Shown: positions 16,976 through 24,482 of the stretch, piece by piece
Layout: every line of letters begins with the position of its first letter
Position numbering within the stretch: the stretch's first letter is position 1
Source of the DNA: Rapidithrix thailandica
Lineage (GTDB): Bacteria; Bacteroidota; Bacteroidia; Cytophagales; Flammeovirgaceae
DNA: 64,000 bases
Assembly: GCF_039710355.1 (NCBI RefSeq)
Contig: NZ_JBDKWZ010000017.1
Coordinates: forward strand, 1-64,000
Direction: 5' to 3'
Notes under the pieces: model-generated
Databases searched by the model: none
Seen by the model: only the letters and a program-made list of their open reading frames with translations
What the model was told of the DNA's origin: nothing
Position numbers and translations under genes: made by a program

Positions 16976-17389
16976 ATGGTAACGAAAAAGTATCTGAAAC
17001 AACTGACATATGATGTATTAGGAGCAGCGATTGAAGTGCATAAACATTTAGGGGCAGGTTTGTTAGAAAGTGTTTATCATAAATGCCTTCTTAAAGAATT
17101 TATTGAACAAAGTATTCCTTTTCAAAGTGAAGTAAATGTACCGGTTCAGTACAAGGGACTTGAAGTATCCACAGACTTACGTTGCGATTTTTTTGTACAG
17201 GATATTTTAGTCGTTGAGTTAAAAGCCGTAGACAGCATTTTGCCGATACATGAAGCTCAACTTTTAACCTATATGAAACTTTTGAAAGCCCCAAAAGGAA
17301 TACTATTGAACTTTAATGCTGTCAATTTATTCAGGTGTGGTCAGAAAACATTTGTAAATGAATATTTTACCTCACTTATAGAGGGATAA
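16976..17389 (+). CDS. GxxExxY family protein (PD-(D/E)XK nuclease fold)
   Basis: 137 residues from the ATG at 16976; a TTG three codons earlier is less likely. The name-giving motif is GLLESVY (G-x-x-E-x-x-Y), within a YDVLGAAIEVHKHLGAGLLE helix pair. Then LRCDFFVQDILVVELKAV gives the D...ExK core of the PD-(D/E)XK fold, and KGILLNFN closes the domain. The family is widespread in Bacteroidota but has no firmly assigned function; a nucleic-acid-cleaving or structure-processing role is inferred from the fold. The gene follows the ~94-bp tandem array directly. In my recollection GxxExxY genes often sit beside such CTATGTGGTT-type repeats, so the two may form one unit. Confidence 0.88.
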   Translation: MVTKKYLKQLTYDVLGAAIEVHKHLGAGLLESVYHKCLLKEFIEQSIPFQSEVNVPVQYKGLEVSTDLRCDFFVQDILVVELKAVDSILPIHEAQLLTYMKLLKAPKGILLNFNAVNLFRCGQKTFVNEYFTSLIEG

Positions 17390-17390
17390 T

Positions 17391-17415
17391 GATATATATA
17401 TAGAGAGAGAGAGAG
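17391..17415. repeat. Dinucleotide microsatellite (TA)n(GA)n
   Basis: Alternating AT runs straight into alternating GA directly after the GxxExxY stop codon. Such tracts can vary by slippage; no role is evident. Confidence 0.8.
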
Positions 17416-17439
17416 TTTTAAAAAAAGAAACTTTGAAAA

Positions 17440-17464
17440 GGGTGCCGGCAATATGCCGGCACCC
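17440..17464. terminator. Bidirectional terminator between GxxExxY and aminotransferase genes
   Basis: GGGTGCCGGCA (17440-17450) and TGCCGGCACCC (17454-17464) form a perfect 11-bp stem with a 3-nt loop between converging genes. The A-rich left side and T-rich right side allow use in both directions. Confidence 0.8.
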
Positions 17465-17476
17465 TATATATTTTCA

Positions 17477-18688
17477 TTAGCTTTTGATAGCCGTTTGTAT
17501 CACTTTTCCCAAGCGTTGAATACCTTCTTGTATATCAGTTTCTTGGGCATTGGAAAAATTAAGACGGAAGGTGTTTTTTCCAGTATTATCCAAATAGAAA
17601 GTGCTTCCGGGAACAAACAATACTTTCTTACGAACGGCTTTTTGCACCAGGCTTTCTGTGGAAAGGTGGGAAGGGAGAGTAGCCCATAAAAACATTCCCC
17701 CGGATGGGTCCGTTATTTCTACCTCTTTGGGAAAGTATTGTTGAATGGCGGTTTGCATCACTTCTTTTTGGCGATGGTATTTCTCACGGATGATCTGCAA
17801 ATGACTGTCAAGATCATTGGATATCAAGTATTCGTGAATCACTCTTTGAGAAAGATTATTACTGTGTAAATCAGAAGCTTGTTTCGCAGTCGTGAGTTTT
17901 TTGATAAACGATTTGTTTGCTACCATCCACCCCAATCGCAATCCGGGAGCGACAATTTTGGAGAATGAACCCAACAGAATGCCTTTATCTCCAAGATATT
18001 TTTTGATCGGTATTAAGTCCGCAGGGTTTTCAAAATACAACTCGGAGTAGGGGTCGTCTTCCACTACCAGCATGGAATGTTGCTTTACAAGCTTGGCCAA
18101 GCCTTTCCTTTTAGCAAGTGAATAAGAGATACCGGAGGGGTTTTGGAAAGTAGGCAATGCATACATTCATTTTATAGGTTGGTGAGCCAATAACTTTTCG
18201 GTGGCAGATAGGTCAATGCCATCCTTCTGCATATTGATGGTATGAAATTGAGGTTGATAGGTTGAAAATGCTTGAATAGCGCCTAAGTAACTAGGTCTTT
18301 CGAATAGTACCGGATCGTCAGGGTTGATAAAAACCTTGCCGATTAAGTCCAGCGCTTGTTGTGAGCCGTTAGTGATTAATACTTCCTCAGGGCTAATTTC
18401 CATTCCAAACCGTTGAGCATAACGTTGGCAAATCCATTCCCGCAAAGGGTAATGTCCTTCGGAGATCCCATATTGTAAAATAGCTCCTGGATCTTTCCTG
18501 AGTACTTTTTCCGTGGCTTGTTGAATGGCTTTGGTAGGGAAAAAGTGAGGGTTAGGCAATCCTCCTGCAAAGGAAATCATGGAAGGGTCGGCAGTTACTT
18601 TCAGGATTTCGCGGATAAAAGAAGCCGGGATTTGTTGGATACTTTTTGAAAAATAACATTCCGGTTCGAATTCTGTAAGGGCCTCCAT
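17477..18688 (-). pseudogene. PLP-dependent aminotransferase (class I/II, 2-aminoadipate-like), interrupted by one in-frame TGA
   Basis: The frame runs from the ATG at 18688 to 17477 with a single TGA at 18167-18169. Both halves lie in the same frame and together give a normal ~400-residue enzyme. N-terminal landmarks are SFAGGLPNPHFFP, LQYGISEGHYPLR and ITNGSQQALDLIGK. After the stop come MYALPTFQNPSGI, the aspartate of VVEDDPYSELYF, and the PLP lysine in LLGSFSKIVAPGLRLGWM. The stop falls just before the conserved Y-x-x-P-x-F-Q-N-P motif, where relatives usually have a hydrophobic residue; a TTA-to-TGA change is a one-base route. It may be a young pseudogene, a sequencing error, or recoded. 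An upstream ATG (18733) lies inside a terminator stem and is not the start. Two leader ORFs with terminators precede it, so expression was probably controlled by attenuation; the substrate may be a branched-chain or alpha-aminoadipate-type amino acid. Confidence 0.8.
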
Positions 18689-18710
18689 TTGTTTAGATGT
18701 GTTTGGGTTT

Positions 18711-18752
18711 AAAATAAAAAAGGTCCTGTTCATGCGGGGTGAACAGGACCTT
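18711..18752 (-). terminator. Attenuator-type terminator in the leader of the aminotransferase gene
   Basis: On the minus strand a perfect 13-bp stem (arms 18752-18740 and 18732-18720, 7-nt loop) runs directly into a T tract (18720-18711). It lies 22 bp upstream of the aminotransferase start and 33 bp after the stop codon of a Leu/Val/Ala-rich leader ORF. The loop and upper stem contain GTTCACCCCG (18744-18735), exactly complementary to CGGGGTGAAC (18792-18783) around the leader stop codon. The two pairings exclude each other, as in terminator/antiterminator switches. Confidence 0.75.
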
Positions 18753-18784
18753 AGCGTTGGAATAATTTGCTGATATCAGTCGGT

Positions 18785-18877
18785 TCACCCCGGGGCATAT
18801 CCTGCCACGGCTGCTGCTACGACTAGAGCGACCAGTAGAAGGGCCAGTAGAGAAATATGGAAGGTGAATACTAACAT
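18785..18877 (-). CDS. Leader peptide 1, 30 residues, rich in Leu, Val and Ala
   Basis: ATG at 18877 to TGA at 18785. Of 30 residues, 7 are Leu, 7 Ala and 5 Val, clustered in residues 10-25 (LLALLLVALVVAAAVA). The make-up and place are those of ilv-type leader peptides: short ORF, stop codon inside one arm of an alternative hairpin, then a terminator and the biosynthetic gene. Ribosome stalling in the Leu/Val/Ala run would leave the stop-codon arm free to form an antiterminator. The alternative is a small hydrophobic membrane peptide (type I toxin-like); it lacks charged residues. I favour a leader because of the exact antiterminator complement. Confidence 0.65.
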   Translation of the reverse strand: MLVFTFHISLLALLLVALVVAAAVAGYAPG

Positions 18878-18954
18878 CTTGATTTGAATTATTTTATACT
18901 GTTTTAATATGACTTCTTAAATAGGGTAATATACTTTTCTTATCATTTATAAAT

Positions 18955-18984
18955 AAAAAAAGCCGACCCTTTTTGGGGCCGGCT
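18955..18984 (-). terminator. Upstream attenuator-type terminator
   Basis: On the minus strand AGCCGGCCC (18984-18976) pairs with GGGTCGGCT (18969-18961), with one G-U pair, and continues into a run of seven T. It lies 23 bp after the stop codon of leader ORF 2 and 78 bp before leader ORF 1. No exact antiterminator partner was found by eye. Confidence 0.65.
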
Positions 18985-19007
18985 CAGAATCTCAAATTCC
19001 TTTATGA

Positions 19008-19085
19008 TTAACAATACCATCCCCCTTTACTCTTGAAGAGTACTGCGACTACCACTGCGGCCAGGACGATATGTAAATTTTGCAT
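19008..19085 (-). CDS. Leader peptide 2, 25 residues, Val/Ala-rich
   Basis: ATG at 19085 to TAA at 19008. Residues 6-16 (IVLAAVVVAVL) repeat the branched-chain/Ala theme of leader 1, and the tail is FKSKGGWYC. It is followed by its own terminator, so the two leader-plus-terminator units sit in series before the aminotransferase. The Lys residues and Trp after the hydrophobic stretch also resemble small membrane toxins, so a type I toxin remains possible. Confidence 0.5.
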   Translation of the reverse strand: MQNLHIVLAAVVVAVLFKSKGGWYC

Positions 19086-19217
19086 TGTCATTATTTGTAG
19101 CCGCAAGTAACATATAATTTTTGGAAAATAAAATGAAGAGTAAGAAAATTTAATGAAGAACGATTAGCTCCTTTACTACTTTTCCTTAGGAAGTCAGTGT
19201 AGGTTCCGGAAAGTTTT

Positions 19218-19245
19218 ATCCTTTTCAAAAGGATTTTTACCTTTA
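19218..19245 (+). promoter_or_regulatory. Possible promoter/operator of the aldo/keto reductase gene
   Basis: A 17-bp palindrome ATCCTTTTCAAAAGGAT (19218-19234) is followed by TACCTTTA (19238-19245), one base off the Bacteroidota -7 consensus TAnnTTTG, 26 bp before the start codon. Suggestive only. Confidence 0.35.
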
Positions 19246-19271
19246 CTTAAAATGAAATAAAGGAATCTGAT

Positions 19272-20168
19272 ATGAACTATAATACTTTAGGAAAATCCTC
19301 ATTGGAAGTAAGCGAAGTCAGCTTTGGCTGTATGTCTTTGGGCGATGATCACCGGGAGAATATATTGCTTTTGCAAAAAGCGTTGGATCAAGGAATTAAT
19401 TATTTCGATACGGCGGATATTTATCAGAAAGGGGAAAATGAAGTATCCTTAGGCAAAGCGTTTAAGGAAAAAAGAGAGCAAGTCATTATTGCTACCAAAG
19501 TAGGCAACCAACCCCGGCCTGATGGGCATGGTTGGGATTGGAACCCTTCCCGTGATTATATTTTAAAATCAGTGGAAGAGAGTCTGGAAAGGTTACAAAC
19601 AGATTATATCGATCTTTATCAACTGCATGGGGGCACCCTGGAGGACCCGATAGATGAGACAATTGAGGCGTTCGAACGCTTGATCGAGCAAGGTAAAATC
19701 CGTTACTACGGCATTTCTTCGATTCGACCGAATGTTATCCGGGAGTATGCGGAACATTCCAATATAGTCAGTGTCATGATGCAGTATAGCTTGTTGGACA
19801 GGCGGCCGGAAGAAACCTGTTTACCTTTATTGGAACAAAAACAAATCAGTGTGGTGACCCGGGGAAGTTTGGCCAAAGGCTTATTGGTTGACAAAGAGCC
19901 GGCTCCTTATTTACATCATACTTCTTCTGATGTGCAAAAGGCAGCTGAAGCAGTACAAGCATTAACCGATGAAAAAAGAGGTGCTGCCCAAATAGCTTTG
20001 AAATTTGTATTACAACATCCTGCGGTTGCTTCTGCCGTAGTGGGCATCCGTACTTTGGAACAATTGGAAGATGCATTGAAAGTAACACAGTCGGAAGGGC
20101 TGTCACAACAAGAACTGCAACAGTTACAAGAGGCCATCAAGCCTAGTCTCTATGAACTGTACCGTTAG
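19272..20168 (+). CDS. Aldo/keto reductase
   Basis: 298 residues, a typical TIM-barrel aldo/keto reductase: NADPH-dependent reduction of carbonyls. The catalytic tetrad is visible as Asp and Tyr in INYFDTADIYQKG, Lys in IATKVGNQ and His in LYQLHGG. GKIRYYGISS and the C-terminal SAVVGIRTLEQLEDAL are nucleotide-binding landmarks. The long loop QPRPDGHGWDWNPSRDYI is characteristic of the YajO/YghZ-like bacterial group. No signal peptide; cytoplasmic. Divergent from the aminotransferase leader region, with no operon partner. Confidence 0.92.
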   Translation: MNYNTLGKSSLEVSEVSFGCMSLGDDHRENILLLQKALDQGINYFDTADIYQKGENEVSLGKAFKEKREQVIIATKVGNQPRPDGHGWDWNPSRDYILKSVEESLERLQTDYIDLYQLHGGTLEDPIDETIEAFERLIEQGKIRYYGISSIRPNVIREYAEHSNIVSVMMQYSLLDRRPEETCLPLLEQKQISVVTRGSLAKGLLVDKEPAPYLHHTSSDVQKAAEAVQALTDEKRGAAQIALKFVLQHPAVASAVVGIRTLEQLEDALKVTQSEGLSQQELQQLQEAIKPSLYELYR

Positions 20169-20414
20169 TTAAGTTTGCGAGAATTAGCATATTATACAGA
20201 ATTAGTTGGATTTAGTATTTACAGGTAGTAAATAGCAAATTATACATAATGATCGTATATTGAGCTGAACTTGAATTTTTGAATAACATATTGCGATATG
20301 AATTGATGAATTTGTATTCTACTTAAAAGCGTATGTACCTTCCTGCTTAATCCATATTTTTAATGTCAGGGAGATAGCACCGTATTAACCATTTCTAACT
20401 ACAAAAAATAAACA

Positions 20415-22247
20415 ATGGGAAAAACCAAACTATTTTATGCTTTACTCATGAGTGGGCTCACCGTGGGAGCTTGTACCACTACTTCGTCAGAAAAGGAGAA
20501 AGCATATACGAAAGAAGATATTGCTGCAGAATCGAAGAAAGCCAATGATTTCTTTGAGAAAAGTTTTAATGAAAAAGTAGACAGAAGTCCTACTTTTCAA
20601 ACGTATTTAGGTATTAAAAAAGATTATGACAAATGGGATGCCTTGACTGAAGAAAAGGAACAAGAAGAGCTGGAAATTACTAAGAAAGAGCTGACCTACT
20701 TAACGGATTCTATTCATTTCGAAGGGCTTGATGCCCAAACTCAATTGAGTTATAAACTATTTAAGTTGAATGCCGAAAAGGAAATTGAAGGGTTTAAATA
20801 CCGGCATCATTCCTATCCGGTCAATCAAATGTTTGGGTGGCATTCGCAAGTGCCTTCTTTGTTGATCAATATGCATCAAATTACCAATGCTAGTGATGCT
20901 GAGGCCTATATTACCCGGCTGCAAGGTGTATCGACTTTGTTTGATCAACTTATTGAAAGCCTTAGAATCAGAGAAGAAAAAGGGATCGTTCCTCCTAAGT
21001 TTGTATTCCCAATGGTGATTGATGATTCCAAGAACATCTTGAGAGGAGAGCCTTTTGAACAGGGGGAAGCCAGTACACTTTGGGCTGATTTTTCCAGAAA
21101 AATGGAACAGTTGGATATGGATAAAGGAGAAAAAGGCAAGTTGATGGATGCGTGTAAGGAGGCTTTGGTGAATGATTTGAAGCCTGCGTATGAAAAGCTA
21201 ATTGCCTTTTTGGAAGAGCAAGAAACCCGTGCAACTACCGAAGACGGGGCTTGGAAATTTCCGGAAGGAGAAAGTTTTTACAATTTTGCTTTGGGTAAAA
21301 CCACTACCACCAATCTTACAGCCGAAGAGATTCATCAGACCGGTTTGAAAGAGGTGGAGAGGATTCATGGTGAAATGCGCGAAATTATGAACAAAGTAGG
21401 CTTTGAAGGAGATTTACAGGCCTTTTTTGCCTTTATGAAAGAAGATGAGCAGTTTTACTATCCTAATACCGATGCCGGGAAGCAGGAGTATCTGGATAGT
21501 GCCAAAACAATTATTGATAAAATGGAGGCACGGCTTGACGAGTTATTCTTGACCCGCCCGAAGGCAAGAATGGTGGTCAAAAGAGTGGAGGCTTTCAGAG
21601 AAAAATCTGCCGGTAAAGCTTTTTATCAAGCCCCTGCACCGGATGGTTCCAGACCCGGAACTTATTATGCTAATTTGTATAACACGAAGAATATGCCCAA
21701 ATATGAAATGGAAGCCTTGGCCTTTCATGAAGGCATTCCCGGGCACCATATGGATCGTACCATTTCGCAAGAGCTTACCGGAATTCCCAAATTCAGAAAG
21801 TATGGCGGATATACAGCTTATGTAGAAGGATGGGGCCTGTACTGTGAGTTTATTCCTAAAGAGATGGGTTTCTATCAAAACCCTTATTCGGATTTTGGCC
21901 GGTTAGCGATGGAGTTGTGGAGAGCTTGCCGTTTAGTAGTGGATACGGGTATCCACACAAAAAGATGGACCAGAGAACAAGGAATTGAATATTATATGAC
22001 AAACACTCCTGGTAGTGAGCGGGAATGTGTACGAATGGTGGAAAGACATATTGTGATGCCCTCTCAAGCTACAGCCTACAAAATTGGCATGTTGAAAATC
22101 TTGGAATTGAGAAAATCGGCTCAGGATCAATTGGGTGATAAATTCGATATTCGGGAGTTTCACGATGTGGTACTAACCAGTGGTGCCGTGCCTTTGAATG
22201 TATTGGAAGATTTGGTAAATGATTGGGTAGCTTCTAAAAAAGCGTAA
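20415..22247 (+). CDS. DUF885 family lipoprotein, probable zinc metallopeptidase
   Basis: 610 residues. The signal peptide ends in a lipobox (LMSGLTVGAC, Cys20), so it is anchored in a membrane, probably the outer membrane facing the periplasm. The body belongs to the DUF885 family: the metal-site motif HEGIPGHHMD and the downstream YVEGWGLYCEFIPKEMG and YMTNTPGSERECVRMVERHI are hallmarks. Members are predicted peptidases with an HExxxGH-type zinc site. Family length is usually 550-620 residues, so this one is complete. It stands alone with its own terminator. Confidence 0.88.
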   Translation: MGKTKLFYALLMSGLTVGACTTTSSEKEKAYTKEDIAAESKKANDFFEKSFNEKVDRSPTFQTYLGIKKDYDKWDALTEEKEQEELEITKKELTYLTDSIHFEGLDAQTQLSYKLFKLNAEKEIEGFKYRHHSYPVNQMFGWHSQVPSLLINMHQITNASDAEAYITRLQGVSTLFDQLIESLRIREEKGIVPPKFVFPMVIDDSKNILRGEPFEQGEASTLWADFSRKMEQLDMDKGEKGKLMDACKEALVNDLKPAYEKLIAFLEEQETRATTEDGAWKFPEGESFYNFALGKTTTTNLTAEEIHQTGLKEVERIHGEMREIMNKVGFEGDLQAFFAFMKEDEQFYYPNTDAGKQEYLDSAKTIIDKMEARLDELFLTRPKARMVVKRVEAFREKSAGKAFYQAPAPDGSRPGTYYANLYNTKNMPKYEMEALAFHEGIPGHHMDRTISQELTGIPKFRKYGGYTAYVEGWGLYCEFIPKEMGFYQNPYSDFGRLAMELWRACRLVVDTGIHTKRWTREQGIEYYMTNTPGSERECVRMVERHIVMPSQATAYKIGMLKILELRKSAQDQLGDKFDIREFHDVVLTSGAVPLNVLEDLVNDWVASKKA

Positions 22248-22270
22248 TTGAAATTACACTGAAAACAAAT

Positions 22271-22313
22271 AAAAAACCACTCTGTTTGATTTTTTTTACA
22301 GGGTGGTTTTTTT
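22271..22313. terminator. Bidirectional terminator
   Basis: AAAAAACCACTCTGT pairs with ACAGGGTGGTTTTTTT (allowing one G-T pair) across a T-rich loop, between the converging DUF885 and ArsC-like genes. Confidence 0.75.
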
Positions 22314-22326
22314 GATAAAAAAATTA

Positions 22327-22665
22327 TTACAAAAGTTCAGAGACTTTTTCCGGAGGTCTGGCTACTACGGCTTTTTGTTCCGTAATGACGATAGGCCGTT
22401 CGATAAGACGTGGAGTATTTACCAATATTTCAATCCACTCTTCATCGGTAAATTCTTTTCCTTTATAGTGTTCTTTGAATTCCGCTTCCCCTTTCCGGAT
22501 GATTTCCTGAGGAGAGAGATTTAGTTTTTTCAAAACTTGTGTTAGCTCTTCTTTGGTAGGTGGAGTTTTCAGGTATTCGACTACTTCGAGCTCAATACCT
22601 TTTTCTTGCAAAATATTTAAAGCTTGCCGGCTTTTGGAGCAACGAGGGTTATGATATATCTTCAT
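22327..22665 (-). CDS. ArsC-family reductase (glutaredoxin-dependent arsenate reductase type)
   Basis: 112 residues from the ATG at 22665; a longer frame to 22713 adds a tail that the family lacks. MKIYHNPRCSKSR has the catalytic Cys9 in the usual place, and VNTPRLIERPIVI matches the ArsC signature around the arginines that hold the oxyanion. The family includes true arsenate reductases and YfgD/Spx-like proteins; without an ars operon nearby the substrate is uncertain. Cytoplasmic. Convergent with the DUF885 gene. Confidence 0.88.
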   Translation of the reverse strand: MKIYHNPRCSKSRQALNILQEKGIELEVVEYLKTPPTKEELTQVLKKLNLSPQEIIRKGEAEFKEHYKGKEFTDEEWIEILVNTPRLIERPIVITEQKAVVARPPEKVSELL

Positions 22666-22722
22666 TGTAGTTTGTGCTTTTTGCAAAGAAACTAAATATG
22701 CAGAAGCTGTCAAAATTGGCGG

Positions 22723-24471
22723 TTAATAAGAGAATAAAGTCAGACTGACTCTGAATGCCAAAATCCGGTCGAATCGAAACTTATCCGTATTGTCAAGGCT
22801 GTTATAAAACTGAGCATCGATGGGATGCAGGTTTAATTTTTTTTGAGGAGATTTTAATTTGGTCATAATATTATGAGCAATCCGGTCAATGCTTTTCCGG
22901 GCAAAGAGAGGCAAGTTATTATAAAACAGTTCGTCTTCCTTTCGAATATCATCTAATTCTCTACTGGAATACAGTGAAATGGACGTTTCAATTTTGTTAA
23001 GAAGGTTCTTTTTTTGTTGTTCATCAATTCTTTGATAATACACCTCATCGTTGGCAATATAAGGTAGCTTTACACCATAGATACGGGCCGCCGTTGCGTA
23101 TGATATTAACCGGTGGTGGTAATCATCGGAAAATACCAATAAGTCATCCTGAGGTTTTTTCGCAACTTCTTCCTGTATTTGATTGATAATTTTGAAAGAA
23201 TAGATATCAAACTTTCCCAGACTACCCGGTCTATTGGAGGTGACAAATCCTAACTGATCGCCTTCAATGTAAAAGCAATCGTCATAAGAAGAATTAAAAG
23301 GGGGACCTAAATTTTCAATGTTCTTTTGGAGTACATTGTATTGATAGATATCATAGCCCCCAATACCTTTATGACCGTTAGAGGCAATAAACAAATCTCC
23401 ATTTGTAGAAACAAACGGGGAGATTTCATTAAACCTTGTATTGACGGTATTCCCCAGGTTGGTAGGTTCACCCCATTGACCTTTTTCATTTTTTGTGCTG
23501 AACCAAATATCAAAACCTCCATACCCCCCTGGACGATCAGAACTAAAATATAATGTATCAGCTGTAGCATTAAGTGAAGGGTGTTTTGAACTGGTTTTTG
23601 GAAGATTAATCCACCGGTTCAATGCCAAGGGGGTTGTCCATTTGCCATTGATAAAACTGCTTTTGTATATTTCACAGCCTCCGCCGTCTTGTCTGCAACT
23701 TGTTAAGTAGAATTCATTATAAATGGCGTCATAAAACCCGGCACCTTCCTCGTACTCACTGTTCAAAGCATTTAACATATCATGTTGATGAGATATTTGC
23801 CAATGTGAAGTGTCAATGGCTTGTACAAGGTGGAATTCGCTGAAGTGATCACCGTATTTATTTATTGTTTGACTCTCATTATTTGAAAACCTTCCGGAGC
23901 TAATAAAAAAAATAGAATCCCCCTGATATAAAGTCACTGAATAATCATTAAACTCGGAGTTGATAGTTTCCGGTAGTCTTTGGAATTCGTGCATTGTTGT
24001 TTCGTTAGCCAAAAGCTTTTTGACCCAACCGGCATTAGATACTTTTAATTTGGCTTGCTCCAGGTATGATTGAAAGTGGATACTGTCTTGCTTTAGTAGT
24101 TGTGCCTTATAGCTTATGAATTTTTCAAAATAAAATACAGCCCGGTCAATGTTTCCGAGTTGTTCACTCATTAAGCCTGTATAGTAATAATTCAAATGAT
24201 TTATAGGATTAAGAGAGGTTGCTTTTTTATAGTGTTCGAATGCCTGGTGGTATTGAAACAATACTCTGTAACATTCCCCTGATTTAAAATAGGCTTGAGC
24301 ATTTAGGGAATCTAATTCTAGCACTCTTTGGTAAACCAGTAGAGATTTTTGATAATCCTCATCTGAAAAATACTGATCTGCTTGTTTAAAATAAGATTTG
24401 AAATGTTGAGCTTTTGCACTCAAGCTTATCATATACAAAGCAAATGAAAAGAGAAGAACGATCTTTTTCAT
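22723..24471 (-). CDS. TPR and PD40/WD40-like beta-propeller protein of a T9SS surface operon
   Basis: 582 residues with a signal peptide (MISLSAKAQ). Residues about 25-130 are TPR helices (DYQKSLLVYQRVLELDSLNAQAYFKSGECY), and about 190-440 hold PD40 propeller blades (LNATADTLYFSSDRPGGYGG FDIW; ISPFVSTNGDLFIASNGHKG). This order matches the front of PorE-like proteins of the T9SS, but the C-terminal OmpA peptidoglycan-binding domain is absent; the last ~150 residues are helical and unrecognised. It starts 11 bp after the PorP/SprF gene, and such pairs usually act together in anchoring a secreted type B protein to the cell surface. Confidence 0.85.
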   Translation of the reverse strand: MKKIVLLFSFALYMISLSAKAQHFKSYFKQADQYFSDEDYQKSLLVYQRVLELDSLNAQAYFKSGECYRVLFQYHQAFEHYKKATSLNPINHLNYYYTGLMSEQLGNIDRAVFYFEKFISYKAQLLKQDSIHFQSYLEQAKLKVSNAGWVKKLLANETTMHEFQRLPETINSEFNDYSVTLYQGDSIFFISSGRFSNNESQTINKYGDHFSEFHLVQAIDTSHWQISHQHDMLNALNSEYEEGAGFYDAIYNEFYLTSCRQDGGGCEIYKSSFINGKWTTPLALNRWINLPKTSSKHPSLNATADTLYFSSDRPGGYGGFDIWFSTKNEKGQWGEPTNLGNTVNTRFNEISPFVSTNGDLFIASNGHKGIGGYDIYQYNVLQKNIENLGPPFNSSYDDCFYIEGDQLGFVTSNRPGSLGKFDIYSFKIINQIQEEVAKKPQDDLLVFSDDYHHRLISYATAARIYGVKLPYIANDEVYYQRIDEQQKKNLLNKIETSISLYSSRELDDIRKEDELFYNNLPLFARKSIDRIAHNIMTKLKSPQKKLNLHPIDAQFYNSLDNTDKFRFDRILAFRVSLTLFSY

Positions 24472-24482
24472 AAAGATGTCAA

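Noticed and set aside
18689..18733. Upstream start codon for the aminotransferase
   Set aside because: The ATG at 18733 and the following codons lie in the stem and T tract of the attenuator terminator; the ATG at 18688 matches the family start.
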